IMG/VR virus record: IMGVR_UViG_3300034284_000150 | Coordinates: 1 to 40,776 of that record | Origin: a virus | DNA length: 40,776 nt | Direction: 5' to 3' (one strand) | Shown: positions 1 through 5,255 of the stretch, one piece after another | Layout of the letters: each line of letters begins with the position of its first letter | Numbering within the stretch: position 1 is the first letter of the stretch | Position numbers and translations under genes: made by a program | Notes under the pieces: model-generated | What the model saw: the letters and a program-made list of their open reading frames with translations, nothing else | The model's database searches: none | What the model was told of the DNA's origin: nothing

Positions 1-127
1 AGCCATTGGGGATTTATTTCAACCACTAACCAAAAAATGGTTGATGGAATTGCTTCGGTAAGAATTGTTAAGGCTTCAATAAATGAAGCCAGCAAAGATG
101 GAAAAGATTCCATCATCAAAGCAAGTC
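1..127. repeat. Terminal direct repeat, left copy (circular closure)
   Basis: These 127 bases are identical to the last 127 bases of the window (40650-40776). The reading frame crossing the join continues without interruption, so the contig is most simply a circular molecule of about 40,649 bases cut at an arbitrary point inside a gene. A length of exactly 127 matches a k-mer size often used by short-read assemblers, which favours an assembly overlap over a physical terminal repeat of the virion DNA. Confidence 0.95.
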
Positions 128-564
128 AGGTTGAAGGATTCGGCACCGCGTTAAAACTTAAAAACTTAATCGGTGCAGAAAAGCAGACCATCAGCAACAT
201 CTTAAAAGTATCCATGAGAGCGAAAAGAATTGATGGTGTAGATGGTGTCGATTCTCTGCTTGATGGGATAAAATCATGGCAAGGCTTTATTGACCGCCTA
301 GAAAATGCAGAAGCAGAAAAAGCGGAAGCATTGGAAGCGGAAGCAGAAGCCAAAGCAGAAGCAACCACAGAAGCAAAGAAAGAAGCAGACCTAAAGGGGA
401 TTACCCCTGACGCTTTCGCTGAATTGACCCTAAAGTATTTCGCCACGCTTAACATGGCAGAAGCCAAAGTTATCAACGCGAAATTGGTTAAAACTATCGT
501 ATCGGGTTGGATTACGATAGATAAAAACAGCACAGCGAAAATCACAGAAAAGGCTAAAGCCTAA
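1..564 (+). CDS. Unknown 223-residue A/E/K-rich protein, C-terminal part
   Basis: I do not recognise this protein. The window opens in frame inside it; its first residues are encoded at 40542-40776, giving 223 residues in all when the circle is closed. An internal ATG at 37 is not the real start. It has a lysine-rich N-terminus, a mixed central part, and at about residues 145-170 a nearly pure alanine/glutamate/lysine stretch that should form a charged helix or coiled coil. It is the only gene between two repeat-rich noncoding stretches (39835-40541 and 616-830), is preceded by a copy of the dispersed palindrome, and is followed by a strong terminator. It is therefore a self-contained transcription unit. 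A role in binding the flanking repeats, for example in replication initiation, is possible from position alone. Confidence 0.8.
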   Translation, partial: SHWGFISTTNQKMVDGIASVRIVKASINEASKDGKDSIIKASQVEGFGTALKLKNLIGAEKQTISNILKVSMRAKRIDGVDGVDSLLDGIKSWQGFIDRLENAEAEKAEALEAEAEAKAEATTEAKKEADLKGITPDAFAELTLKYFATLNMAEAKVINAKLVKTIVSGWITIDKNSTAKITEKAKA

Positions 565-583
565 ACCTAGCCCGACAGAATAG

Positions 584-615
584 CCTCACCCCTTAGGGGG
601 TGGGGTTATTTTTTT
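584..615 (+). terminator. Strong intrinsic terminator
   Basis: A nine-pair GC-rich stem (584-592 with 597-605, one G-U pair) closes a TTAG loop and is followed by a run of T broken by a single A (606-615). It lies 20 bases after the stop codon at 564 and ends that single-gene unit before the noncoding stretch that follows. Confidence 0.88.
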
Positions 616-620
616 AGCTA

Positions 621-647
621 GTCCGATATGTCCGAATTGCCCGATTT
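621..647. repeat. Three tandem 9-base repeats (GTCCGATNT type)
   Basis: Three consecutive 9-base units read GTCCGATAT, GTCCGAATT and GCCCGATTT. A longer, more degenerate array of the same unit lies at 40337-40396 on the other side of the 223-residue gene. The spacing is close to one helical turn, as for iterons, but no binding protein is identified. Confidence 0.6.
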
Positions 648-649
648 TC

Positions 650-759
650 AACACAAACCAACACAAACTATCATAGCCAACACAAACTATTAGAAGCGTG
701 TAAAAAGAAAAGTCAGCGACACGAAAAAAATCAGGAACACAAAAAAATCCAACACAAAC
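650..759. repeat. Dispersed AACACAAAC repeats
   Basis: Four exact copies of AACACAAAC start at 650, 660, 679 and 751, and a near copy starts at 736. Three are extended as CCAACACAAACTA. Another copy lies at 40278-40286 in the opposite noncoding stretch. Between 616 and 815 I see no gene; the stretch is purine-rich on this strand and holds these repeats and the 9-base repeats. The function is unknown. Confidence 0.5.
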
Positions 760-815
760 TAGAGGGGCGAGAGTCAGAAGGGGCACACATGGGAAAGTGA
801 GGGTACAAAAGTGAG

Positions 816-832
816 CGTCTGAAAATCAGACG
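816..832. promoter_or_regulatory. Dispersed palindrome, copy 1 (upstream of promoter)
   Basis: GTCTGA-AAA-TCAGAC, extended by a further C/G pair, ends 15 bases upstream of the -35 box at 848. Its centre is 94 bases from the centre of the next copy (910-926), about nine helical turns, so the two copies bracket the promoter on the same helix face. This arrangement would suit repression by looping, which is inference. Confidence 0.75.
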
Positions 833-847
833 ATATTAAAATTGAAT

Positions 848-876
848 TTGACATCAGGGCTGAATTATGCTATACT
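848..876 (+). promoter_or_regulatory. Sigma70-type promoter, early rightward unit 1
   Basis: TTGACA (848-853), a 17-base spacer and TATACT (871-876), with a TG extension one base before the -10 box. The start of transcription should fall near 883, and the first gene begins at 942. Palindromes lie on both sides (816-832 and 910-926). Confidence 0.85.
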
Positions 877-909
877 GAAGCCACTTAAGAAAAACCTATC
901 TTAAGTAAG

Positions 910-926
910 TGTCTGAAAATCAGACA
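910..926. promoter_or_regulatory. Dispersed palindrome, copy 2 (leader of first small gene)
   Basis: TGTCTGA-AAA-TCAGACA, a perfect palindrome around a three-base centre. The core starts 35 bases after the end of the -10 box, exactly as at the promoter at 3942-3970. It ends 15 bases before the ATG at 942, just upstream of the AAGGA ribosome-binding site. It could be a DNA operator or a hairpin in the leader RNA. Confidence 0.8.
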
Positions 927-941
927 GTAAGGATAATAAAC

Positions 942-1088
942 ATGCTAGACCAAAACGCAGAAAATGTGCTAATCCAATTAGCGCAAAAGATAGATACTAG
1001 TTATGAAGTAGAGCGCAATAAGTTAGAGCAAGCAAACCGCAATAAGCCTAACCCTGAATATCTTAGAGTAATGGGGTTAGCCTTATGA
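942..1088 (+). CDS. Small unknown early protein, 48 residues
   Basis: The ATG follows a clear AAGGA ribosome-binding site and the palindrome at 910-926. The 48-residue product is polar, probably helical, and rich in Asn, Glu and Gln. It has no recognisable domain and no membrane segment. Its stop overlaps the next start in an ATGA junction, so the two genes are translationally coupled. It is the first gene of the unit driven by the promoter at 848. Confidence 0.7.
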   Translation: MLDQNAENVLIQLAQKIDTSYEVERNKLEQANRNKPNPEYLRVMGLAL

Positions 1089-1228
1089 GTCCTGACGATA
1101 TTGCCTTCGACTTTATGACCGAGCAAGAGATAGCCGAGATTATTGCAACTGAAGATATTTTTCAGGTAGACTTGTCCGATATTGATAATTTACTTGAGGA
1201 TGTTGCTACGGACTCGGACTACGAATAG
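1085..1228 (+). CDS. Small acidic early protein, 47 residues
   Basis: This gene is coupled to the previous one by ATGA. The product is strikingly acidic (about 14 Asp/Glu and almost no basic residues in 47) and is predicted to be helical. Very acidic small early phage proteins are often inhibitors that mimic DNA or bind host enzymes, but nothing here shows a target. The family is not recognised. Confidence 0.65.
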   Translation: MSPDDIAFDFMTEQEIAEIIATEDIFQVDLSDIDNLLEDVATDSDYE

Positions 1229-1238
1229 CAACTGGACA

Positions 1239-1285
1239 GCCCACGCTGGTGCGTGTTATTATGGGTTCAATTCCCATAGTGGGCA
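1239..1285 (+). ncRNA. tRNA-like minihelix (acceptor plus T arm)
   Basis: A canonical T arm is present: stem ATGGG/CCCAT (1261-1265 with 1273-1277) with the 7-base loop TTCAATT, which fits the TTCRANY rule. It is followed directly by a 7-base acceptor 3' strand (1278-1284) and a discriminator A. The matching 5' acceptor strand GCCCACG (1239-1245) pairs at six of seven positions. Only 15 bases separate acceptor and T arm, so D and anticodon arms are missing. It may be a decayed tRNA, a functional minihelix, or chance. A weak promoter (TGGACA at 1233, TATTAT at 1257) overlaps it, and an alternative CACG/CGTG hairpin is possible. Confidence 0.35.
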
Positions 1286-1287
1286 CT

Positions 1288-1308
1288 AGTGTCTGAAATT
1301 CAGACACT
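1288..1308. promoter_or_regulatory. Dispersed palindrome, copy 3
   Basis: This is the longest copy, with nine-base arms around an AAT centre; the core GTCTGA-AAT-TCAGAC is at 1291-1305. It ends 18 bases before the ATG at 1327 and upstream of the GAAGGG ribosome-binding site. Confidence 0.8.
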
Positions 1309-1326
1309 TATGAACGAAGGGTAATC

Positions 1327-1455
1327 ATGTACATAGAAGTAACTGATGCAATAGCAATTACTATCGCATTAACTACCAGCATAACGCTGATAATCACTAC
1401 TGCTGTTAGAAACGCTAAACTAACTCGCTTAATCCGTGAGTCAAATGGAAAATAA
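1327..1455 (+). CDS. Small single-pass membrane protein, 42 residues
   Basis: The ATG follows GAAGGG at a good distance. After a short N-terminus, residues 8-27 (isoleucine, threonine and alanine-rich) form one membrane segment, followed by a basic tail, so the C-terminus is probably cytoplasmic. Its end overlaps the next gene by 11 bases in another frame. The family is not recognised; small early membrane proteins in phages often act in superinfection exclusion or host takeover, which here is inference only. Confidence 0.65.
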   Translation: MYIEVTDAIAITIALTTSITLIITTAVRNAKLTRLIRESNGK

Positions 1456-1591
1456 ATACAAGATAACTGCCGAGGTAGACCAAAAATGGTTTGAGATACT
1501 TTGGGAAATCACCAAAGGTAAAGTCGGTTTTACTTGGTTAGAAGTAGACGGCAACGCACCAATACCTAATAAGTGGGAGTTGAGTGAGTAA
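1445..1591 (+). CDS. Small unknown early protein, 48 residues
   Basis: It starts inside the end of the membrane-protein gene and ends in a TAATG junction with the next gene, so both neighbours are translationally linked to it. The 48 residues contain four tryptophans, with acidic and basic residues mixed. No domain is recognised. Confidence 0.6.
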   Translation: MENKYKITAEVDQKWFEILWEITKGKVGFTWLEVDGNAPIPNKWELSE

Positions 1592-1812
1592 TGTCTGCTA
1601 ACAATGTAGATTATGCCAACGATATTATCCTTGCACTTACTAGAGATGAACTAGAAACTGTCAGGGAGTCTTTACGGCAATTCTCTATTATCAATACCCG
1701 AAACGGCTTTGAGGCTCGCGCCAAAAATGCTGATAACTTGCGTGATAAAATCGTGAATATAATTCTCGATAGTGTACAGCGTAAGATTGACAAAGAGCAG
1801 GAGTTAGTGTAA
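1591..1812 (+). CDS. Small helical early protein, 73 residues
   Basis: This unknown protein is charged, mostly predicted helix, and has no cysteine cluster or membrane segment. The start at 1591 shares its A with the preceding TAA. The -35 and -10 boxes of the next promoter (1787-1815) lie over its last codons and stop, so the unit that follows is transcribed separately as well as by read-through. Confidence 0.7.
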   Translation: MSANNVDYANDIILALTRDELETVRESLRQFSIINTRNGFEARAKNADNLRDKIVNIILDSVQRKIDKEQELV

Positions 1813-1815
1813 ACT
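1787..1815 (+). promoter_or_regulatory. Sigma70-type promoter for the amidoligase unit
   Basis: A perfect TTGACA (1787-1792), a 17-base spacer and TAAACT (1810-1815, four of six matches). It lies at the end of the preceding gene. The palindrome at 1836-1850 follows, then the amidoligase gene at 1864. Confidence 0.6.
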
Positions 1816-1835
1816 AATACCACTCAACAACAACT

Positions 1836-1850
1836 GTCTGAAATTCAGAC
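1836..1850. promoter_or_regulatory. Dispersed palindrome, copy 4 (amidoligase leader)
   Basis: GTCTGA-AAT-TCAGAC ends 13 bases before the amidoligase ATG, with GGAAAGGA as ribosome-binding site in between. Its start is 21 bases after the -10 box, closer than the 35 bases seen at the other two strong promoters. Confidence 0.8.
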
Positions 1851-1863
1851 GGAAAGGATAGAT

Positions 1864-3099
1864 ATGGAAACTGTTGACGAGGTTGAGGTAGAATACAAAT
1901 GTATCGCCTGCGACCTCGAGTTAAATGAGGACGATAAGTTAACCACAGATAATGGTGAAACTATCTGCACCGATTGCGTTAGAATATGCGAGAAGTGTGA
2001 ACTTGTCGGCCAAGAAAATGATGACTGGAACCATATAGACAACATGGAAATATGGTGTGCTAATTGTACTAGTGCTTATGCTCATTGGTGTGATGACTGT
2101 GATAACTACTTCACAGGCTACACTTATGGTGCAGAGGATACAAGTATGACCTTCTGTGAGCGTTGCTTTGAACGCTCATGCTCTTACTGTGAGCCTTGCG
2201 ACGCTTACTACTATGATGGTTGTACTTATGCTCATGATGAAGATGATGAGGAAGATACTAGGCTGATACATGATTATTCGTATCGACCTGACCCTATCTT
2301 TCATAGTGGTGAGGATGAGCAGACACGACTATACTTTGGTATCGAGATTGAAGCCGAGGTTCGTGGTGGTAATTATCCTGAACGCACTGATGCAGCCGAG
2401 TATGCTCAGATACTTGAGGATAAGCGGTTGGCTTATCTAAAGTCTGACGGCTCACTTGAGTGTGGCTTTGAAATAGTCACGCACCCAATGTCTCACTATT
2501 ATTTCATGAACGAAAATGATTTAATGTGGGAAGTAATCTCTAAACTAAAACAAGATTACAATATGATTTCATGGGGTACTAAAACCTGTGGGCTTCATAT
2601 ACATATATCTCGTAATGGGTTTAGTGGTGGTTCACATCAGCATAGATTTTTACAGTTAGTATATGGCAACAAGGACTTTTATGAGGTACTTGCTGGCAGG
2701 TCATCTAGTCATTGGGCTAAGTTCAATGATATTATTGATGAGAATACTGGCAAGAAATCTTTCAAGCAAAAGTTCGAGAGGCATGGTTCCGATAGGTACT
2801 CTGCCGTTAATACCAATAATAGGAATACACTAGAGATGCGTATCTTTAGAGGTAGCCTAAATCCGAGGTTCATCAAGTCCGCTATTGACTTAGCACACGC
2901 CAGCGTTGAGTTCACTAGAGTGATGAGCGTCCAAGAAGTTAGAAATGGTGGGTTGTCCTGTCTGAATTTCAGACAGTACATTGAGAGCAAGGCTGACTTG
3001 TATCCATCATTAAATGCACGAATACAATTAAATTCAGAAACTATATCAAGGATAGAAAGGAAAGAGCATGTGTCTGCTAGTAGTAAGTTCCCCGAATAG
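1864..3099 (+). CDS. Zinc-ribbon amidoligase-family enzyme
   Basis: Predicted COOH-NH2 ligase of the glutamine-synthetase-like amidoligase family, which joins an amine or ammonia to a carboxyl group using ATP. Residues 13-120 carry many paired cysteines (13/16, 35/38, 42/45, 65/68, 76/79, 98/101, 106/109/112), which should form several zinc ribbons or knuckles. The catalytic fold follows: YFGIEIEAE (157-165), DGSLECGFEIVTHP (195-208), CGLHIHIS (242-249) and the basic/acidic stretch 311-333 with N-T-L-E-M-R. These resemble the family's metal- and nucleotide-binding strands. The substrate is unknown. It has its own promoter and palindrome and overlaps by 32 bases a class II glutamine amidotransferase, the expected ammonia source. 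Adjacent amidoligase and amidotransferase genes are a described association for this family. The zinc-rich N-terminus is unusual and may bind substrate, protein or nucleic acid. Confidence 0.75.
   Translation: METVDEVEVEYKCIACDLELNEDDKLTTDNGETICTDCVRICEKCELVGQENDDWNHIDNMEIWCANCTSAYAHWCDDCDNYFTGYTYGAEDTSMTFCERCFERSCSYCEPCDAYYYDGCTYAHDEDDEEDTRLIHDYSYRPDPIFHSGEDEQTRLYFGIEIEAEVRGGNYPERTDAAEYAQILEDKRLAYLKSDGSLECGFEIVTHPMSHYYFMNENDLMWEVISKLKQDYNMISWGTKTCGLHIHISRNGFSGGSHQHRFLQLVYGNKDFYEVLAGRSSSHWAKFNDIIDENTGKKSFKQKFERHGSDRYSAVNTNNRNTLEMRIFRGSLNPRFIKSAIDLAHASVEFTRVMSVQEVRNGGLSCLNFRQYIESKADLYPSLNARIQLNSETISRIERKEHVSASSKFPE
2958..2976. promoter_or_regulatory. Dispersed palindrome, copy 5 (inside amidoligase gene)
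   Basis: CTGTCTGA-ATT-TCAGACAG, with eight-base arms, lies inside the amidoligase coding sequence 92 bases before the amidotransferase start. It encodes a Leu-Asn-Phe-Arg stretch. A site kept inside a gene suggests control, or an RNA hairpin, ahead of the downstream gene. I found no good promoter beside it. Confidence 0.7.
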
Positions 3100-3895
3100 T
3101 ACGCCACGCAAGAAGGACTTAGATTGTGCTTCTTGTAATAATCCACATGGCTTTGGCTATGCGGTAATTGCCGGTGATAAGATTATTACTGGTAAGGGTA
3201 TGTCTGCTAAGAAAGTAATCAAGGAGTTCCTAGCGGTGCGTAAACAATACCCAAATAGTTATGCTATGTATCATGCTAGGTTTGCTACGCATGGTGTAAA
3301 GAATGAGGATAACTGCCATCCATTCAAGATAGGTGGTAGTGATTTATCATACTTAGCGCACAATGGTATATTGCCTGTGCATATCGAGCCTAATGATAAG
3401 CGTAGTGATACTCGTATATTTGCTGACGATATCCTGCCTTCTATGGGTGGTATTACTGCACTAGATAATCCTAACTTGTATGGCATGATAGAAGGGTGGG
3501 CTAGTGGCAGTAAGATTGCAGTATTCACACTAGACCCTGACGCACAATACGATTGCTACATCATCAATGAGGACTTAGGTCATTGGGATAATGCTGGCAA
3601 CTGGTGGTCTAATGACTCATACAAGCCTAGCAAGTGGGGTAATTTCTTTCAGAAATATGATGACTCCTTAGACTTAAGTGAGGGCTGGGCATCAGATGAT
3701 GGCATGTGCTACACCTGTGGTGATGTTATGTCAAACGAGAATAACCCGTATTACTGCGACTCATGCGGTGGATGCTATGATTGCAGTATGGTAAAAGATG
3801 ATGGGTGCATGTGCTGGACACCTGAGCGTGACGATTTCAGCCGACACAAACTAGAGATGGGAAAATACAATGGACAATATGACTTTGGCTTCTAG
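3068..3895 (+). CDS. Class II glutamine amidotransferase with zinc ribbon
   Basis: An N-terminal-nucleophile amidotransferase that hydrolyses glutamine and supplies ammonia to a partner synthase. The start is fixed by chemistry: Met-Cys, so that removing Met exposes Cys as nucleophile; GGAAAG lies just upstream. Family motifs follow in order: HGFGYAV (27-33), HARFATHG (69-76), NCHPF (82-86), AHNGIL (97-102) and SDTR (113-116). A C-terminal cysteine cluster (residues 214-249, with CYTC, CDSC, CYDC and CMC) makes a zinc ribbon of the same flavour as the one in the amidoligase, so both enzymes may dock through zinc domains or onto the same target. No glutamine-dependent synthase domain is fused, so the overlapping amidoligase is the likely partner. 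Possible targets are peptidoglycan carboxylates, a protein or a small metabolite. Confidence 0.85.
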   Translation: MCLLVVSSPNSTPRKKDLDCASCNNPHGFGYAVIAGDKIITGKGMSAKKVIKEFLAVRKQYPNSYAMYHARFATHGVKNEDNCHPFKIGGSDLSYLAHNGILPVHIEPNDKRSDTRIFADDILPSMGGITALDNPNLYGMIEGWASGSKIAVFTLDPDAQYDCYIINEDLGHWDNAGNWWSNDSYKPSKWGNFFQKYDDSLDLSEGWASDDGMCYTCGDVMSNENNPYYCDSCGGCYDCSMVKDDGCMCWTPERDDFSRHKLEMGKYNGQYDFGF

Positions 3896-4010
3896 AGAGG
3901 AAGTCAGAAAAGTAATTGTAGAGTTAATTTCTATTGCCAATTTGACAACAGAAAGTGATGATGCTATAATTGCTCGTGCAAGGTTAATACTACAACAACT
4001 AGGTGTCTGA
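3870..4010 (+). CDS. Small unknown early protein, 46 residues
   Basis: This frame starts inside the end of the amidotransferase gene and stops within the palindrome at 4003-4021. The product is amphipathic and probably helical. A perfect-consensus promoter lies inside it, which constrains its codons; whether it is made as a protein is uncertain. An alternative start is the ATG at 3879. Confidence 0.45.
   Translation: MDNMTLASREEVRKVIVELISIANLTTESDDAIIARARLILQQLGV
3942..3970 (+). promoter_or_regulatory. Perfect-consensus sigma70-type promoter
   Basis: TTGACA (3942-3947), exactly 17 bases, then TATAAT (3965-3970), with a TG extension one base before the -10 box. It should start transcription near 3977 and drives the block of small genes, WhiB and transglycosylase from 4036 onward. 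The palindrome core begins 35 bases after the -10 box, the same distance as at the promoter at 848-876. Confidence 0.88.
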
Positions 4011-4021
4011 AAATCAGACAC
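4003..4021. promoter_or_regulatory. Dispersed palindrome, copy 6
   Basis: GTGTCTGA-AAA-TCAGACAC has eight-base arms. It sits in the leader RNA 14 bases before the ATG at 4036, ahead of AAAAGGA. A GTG inside this palindrome could extend the next reading frame upstream, but the ATG at 4036 with its ribosome-binding site is the better start. Confidence 0.82.
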
Positions 4022-4035
4022 AGAAAAGGATAGAT

Positions 4036-4263
4036 ATGAAACTAAAAGTACACCACCCAAATGGTGATGTGATAGCAGAGGTATATGATTATGCTGCTGG
4101 CGCATTACTTATGAGCCTGTATGGAGATGGCTCTTATATCACTTACAAAGGTGCGTCAGTATGGGAGGAAGGCACAGATGGTGAAGGTGCTGAAAGTTAT
4201 GATACTGTAGGTATGGTAATAGATTCTAGGTTAATTAGCATGGGGGTACAAGTTGACGGGTGA
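4036..4263 (+). CDS. Small unknown early protein, 75 residues
   Basis: The start at 4036 is chosen because AAAAGGA precedes it at normal spacing and the upstream GTG falls within the palindrome. The product looks like a small beta-rich protein (HHPNGDVIAEVYDY near the start) with no cysteines, membrane segment or known motif. It is the first gene behind the perfect promoter at 3942, and its end overlaps the next gene by 11 bases. Confidence 0.75.
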   Translation: MKLKVHHPNGDVIAEVYDYAAGALLMSLYGDGSYITYKGASVWEEGTDGEGAESYDTVGMVIDSRLISMGVQVDG

Positions 4264-4495
4264 AGTTACTATTACTGAACTAATGGATAAGTATATGATA
4301 TCATCTGATGAAAAGATGAGTACTGGATTTGCTAAGTCTATCATACTAAATGATGGAACTAGTAAATATTCGGGTAGACTTCATTGGGATTCCTTTGATG
4401 GCTACTCTATGACATGGGATACTCAGCAACCACCTGAGGCAGACCGCCCTGAATTTGAATATGTACTTGATTGCATAACAGACTTGGAGAGATAA
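4253..4495 (+). CDS. Small unknown acidic early protein, 80 residues
   Basis: The start is TTG, preceded by GGGGG six bases upstream; an ATG at 4283 is an alternative. The product is acidic with several aromatic residues near the C-terminus and no known domain. It overlaps both neighbours by a few bases, as expected for a coupled early operon. Confidence 0.65.
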   Translation: MTGEVTITELMDKYMISSDEKMSTGFAKSIILNDGTSKYSGRLHWDSFDGYSMTWDTQQPPEADRPEFEYVLDCITDLER

Positions 4496-4644
4496 TGGAT
4501 ACATTAAAAGAAGGCGTAATATGGGAAGCACAGATTAGACGCAGTGATTTGGAGGGTAAGAGTGATGAGGAAATTAACCAAATGATTGTGGAATTAAACC
4601 TTGCGCTTCAAAGTATTTGCTGGGCGCATGGGCTACATAACTGA
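4495..4644 (+). CDS. Small unknown early protein, 49 residues
   Basis: It begins in a TAATG junction and ends in a TGATG junction, so it is fully embedded in the coupled operon. The 49 residues are mostly helical with alternating charges. No family is recognised. Confidence 0.6.
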   Translation: MDTLKEGVIWEAQIRRSDLEGKSDEEINQMIVELNLALQSICWAHGLHN

Positions 4645-5081
4645 TGAAAGAAAATAATCAATTACTAAACAATTATCGTAGTGTGTTCACATATCTAGAG
4701 GGTGATTTAGAATTAGATGTGAGTAATGGACTATGCACTACACATGATGACCCCGACCTGTGGTTTGCTGGTGAGGTAGAGCAGGTCGAGGGTGAGGTAT
4801 GGAGAAACACGAAAGACCAAAGGCGTAGGTATCAAGCAGAGGTGGACAAGGCTGTGTCTGCAATAGCGGTATGCAACAACTGTCCTGTAAAGAATGACTG
4901 CCTGCAACTAGGTTTACGTGGCTTTCCTCAGGTAATGTTTGGTATATATGGTGGTACAATGCCAGGAGAAAGAATGGCTATGCTGGGCAAAGTTAATAAG
5001 AATCCTTACAATAGGATGAAGGTTAGTTTTGCCAATAGAGTAAGAAAAACCATGAGGGAAAGGGGCTATATTGGAGGCTAA
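4644..5081 (+). CDS. WhiB-family iron-sulfur transcription regulator
   Basis: WhiB-like proteins bind a [4Fe-4S] cluster and, in characterised members, region 4 of the host principal sigma factor to redirect transcription. The four cluster cysteines are Cys31, then Cys77-x2-Cys80-x5-Cys86 in the typical CxxCPV context. The family's turn GIYGG (100-104) is followed by ER and a basic C-terminal DNA-binding region. The gap between Cys31 and Cys77 is longer than in most host members. The family is restricted to Actinobacteria and their phages, which identifies the host phylum. It lies in the early operon behind the perfect promoter, so a role in switching or repressing host transcription is likely, as shown for mycobacteriophage WhiB proteins. 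Confidence 0.9.
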   Translation: MKENNQLLNNYRSVFTYLEGDLELDVSNGLCTTHDDPDLWFAGEVEQVEGEVWRNTKDQRRRYQAEVDKAVSAIAVCNNCPVKNDCLQLGLRGFPQVMFGIYGGTMPGERMAMLGKVNKNPYNRMKVSFANRVRKTMRERGYIGG

Positions 5082-5253
5082 ACGCTATAGGGTAGAGATA
5101 AATACAAACGCTACTTTGGTTTATTATGTAGTAGAGTATGATATAGATAATGCTATTGAGTTAGCAATGAATGCACCCTACAAAGAATGGCATGTGTCTG
5201 AATTTCAGACGCCACCAAATGAAGAGATAATAGCGGAGGAAACGAGGCTGTAG
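5071..5253 (+). CDS. Small unknown early protein, 60 residues
   Basis: It probably starts at TTG 5071, preceded by AAAGGGG. A small alpha/beta protein seems likely: the first half has alternating hydrophobic residues of a beta strand pair, the second half is acidic. The gene contains palindrome copy 7 (5196-5210), which encodes Glu-Phe-Gln. Confidence 0.65.
   Translation: MEAKRYRVEINTNATLVYYVVEYDIDNAIELAMNAPYKEWHVSEFQTPPNEEIIAEETRL
5196..5210. promoter_or_regulatory. Dispersed palindrome, copy 7 (inside small gene)
   Basis: GTCTGA-ATT-TCAGAC within a coding sequence, 45 bases before the transglycosylase start. It has the same centre as copy 5, the other intragenic copy. No convincing promoter was found beside it. 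Confidence 0.7.
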
Positions 5254-5255
5254 TA

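Noticed and set aside
126-545. Leftward 139-residue open frame opposite the first gene
   Set aside because: Alanine/serine-rich mirror of the A/E/K coding strand; the rightward frame is continuous across the circular join and has proper signals.
586-786. Leftward 66-residue open frame after the first gene
   Set aside because: It runs through the terminator stem and the AACACAAAC and 9-base repeats; the Cys/Phe-rich translation looks like a by-product of repeats, and no ribosome-binding site is present.
4003-4035. GTG start at 4003 for the 75-residue protein
   Set aside because: The added residues would be encoded by the palindrome itself; the ATG at 4036 has AAAAGGA at normal spacing.
816-5210. 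CRISPR array made of the repeated palindromes
   Set aside because: Spacing is irregular (about 80 to 1100 bases), copies lie inside and outside genes, and no regular spacers exist.
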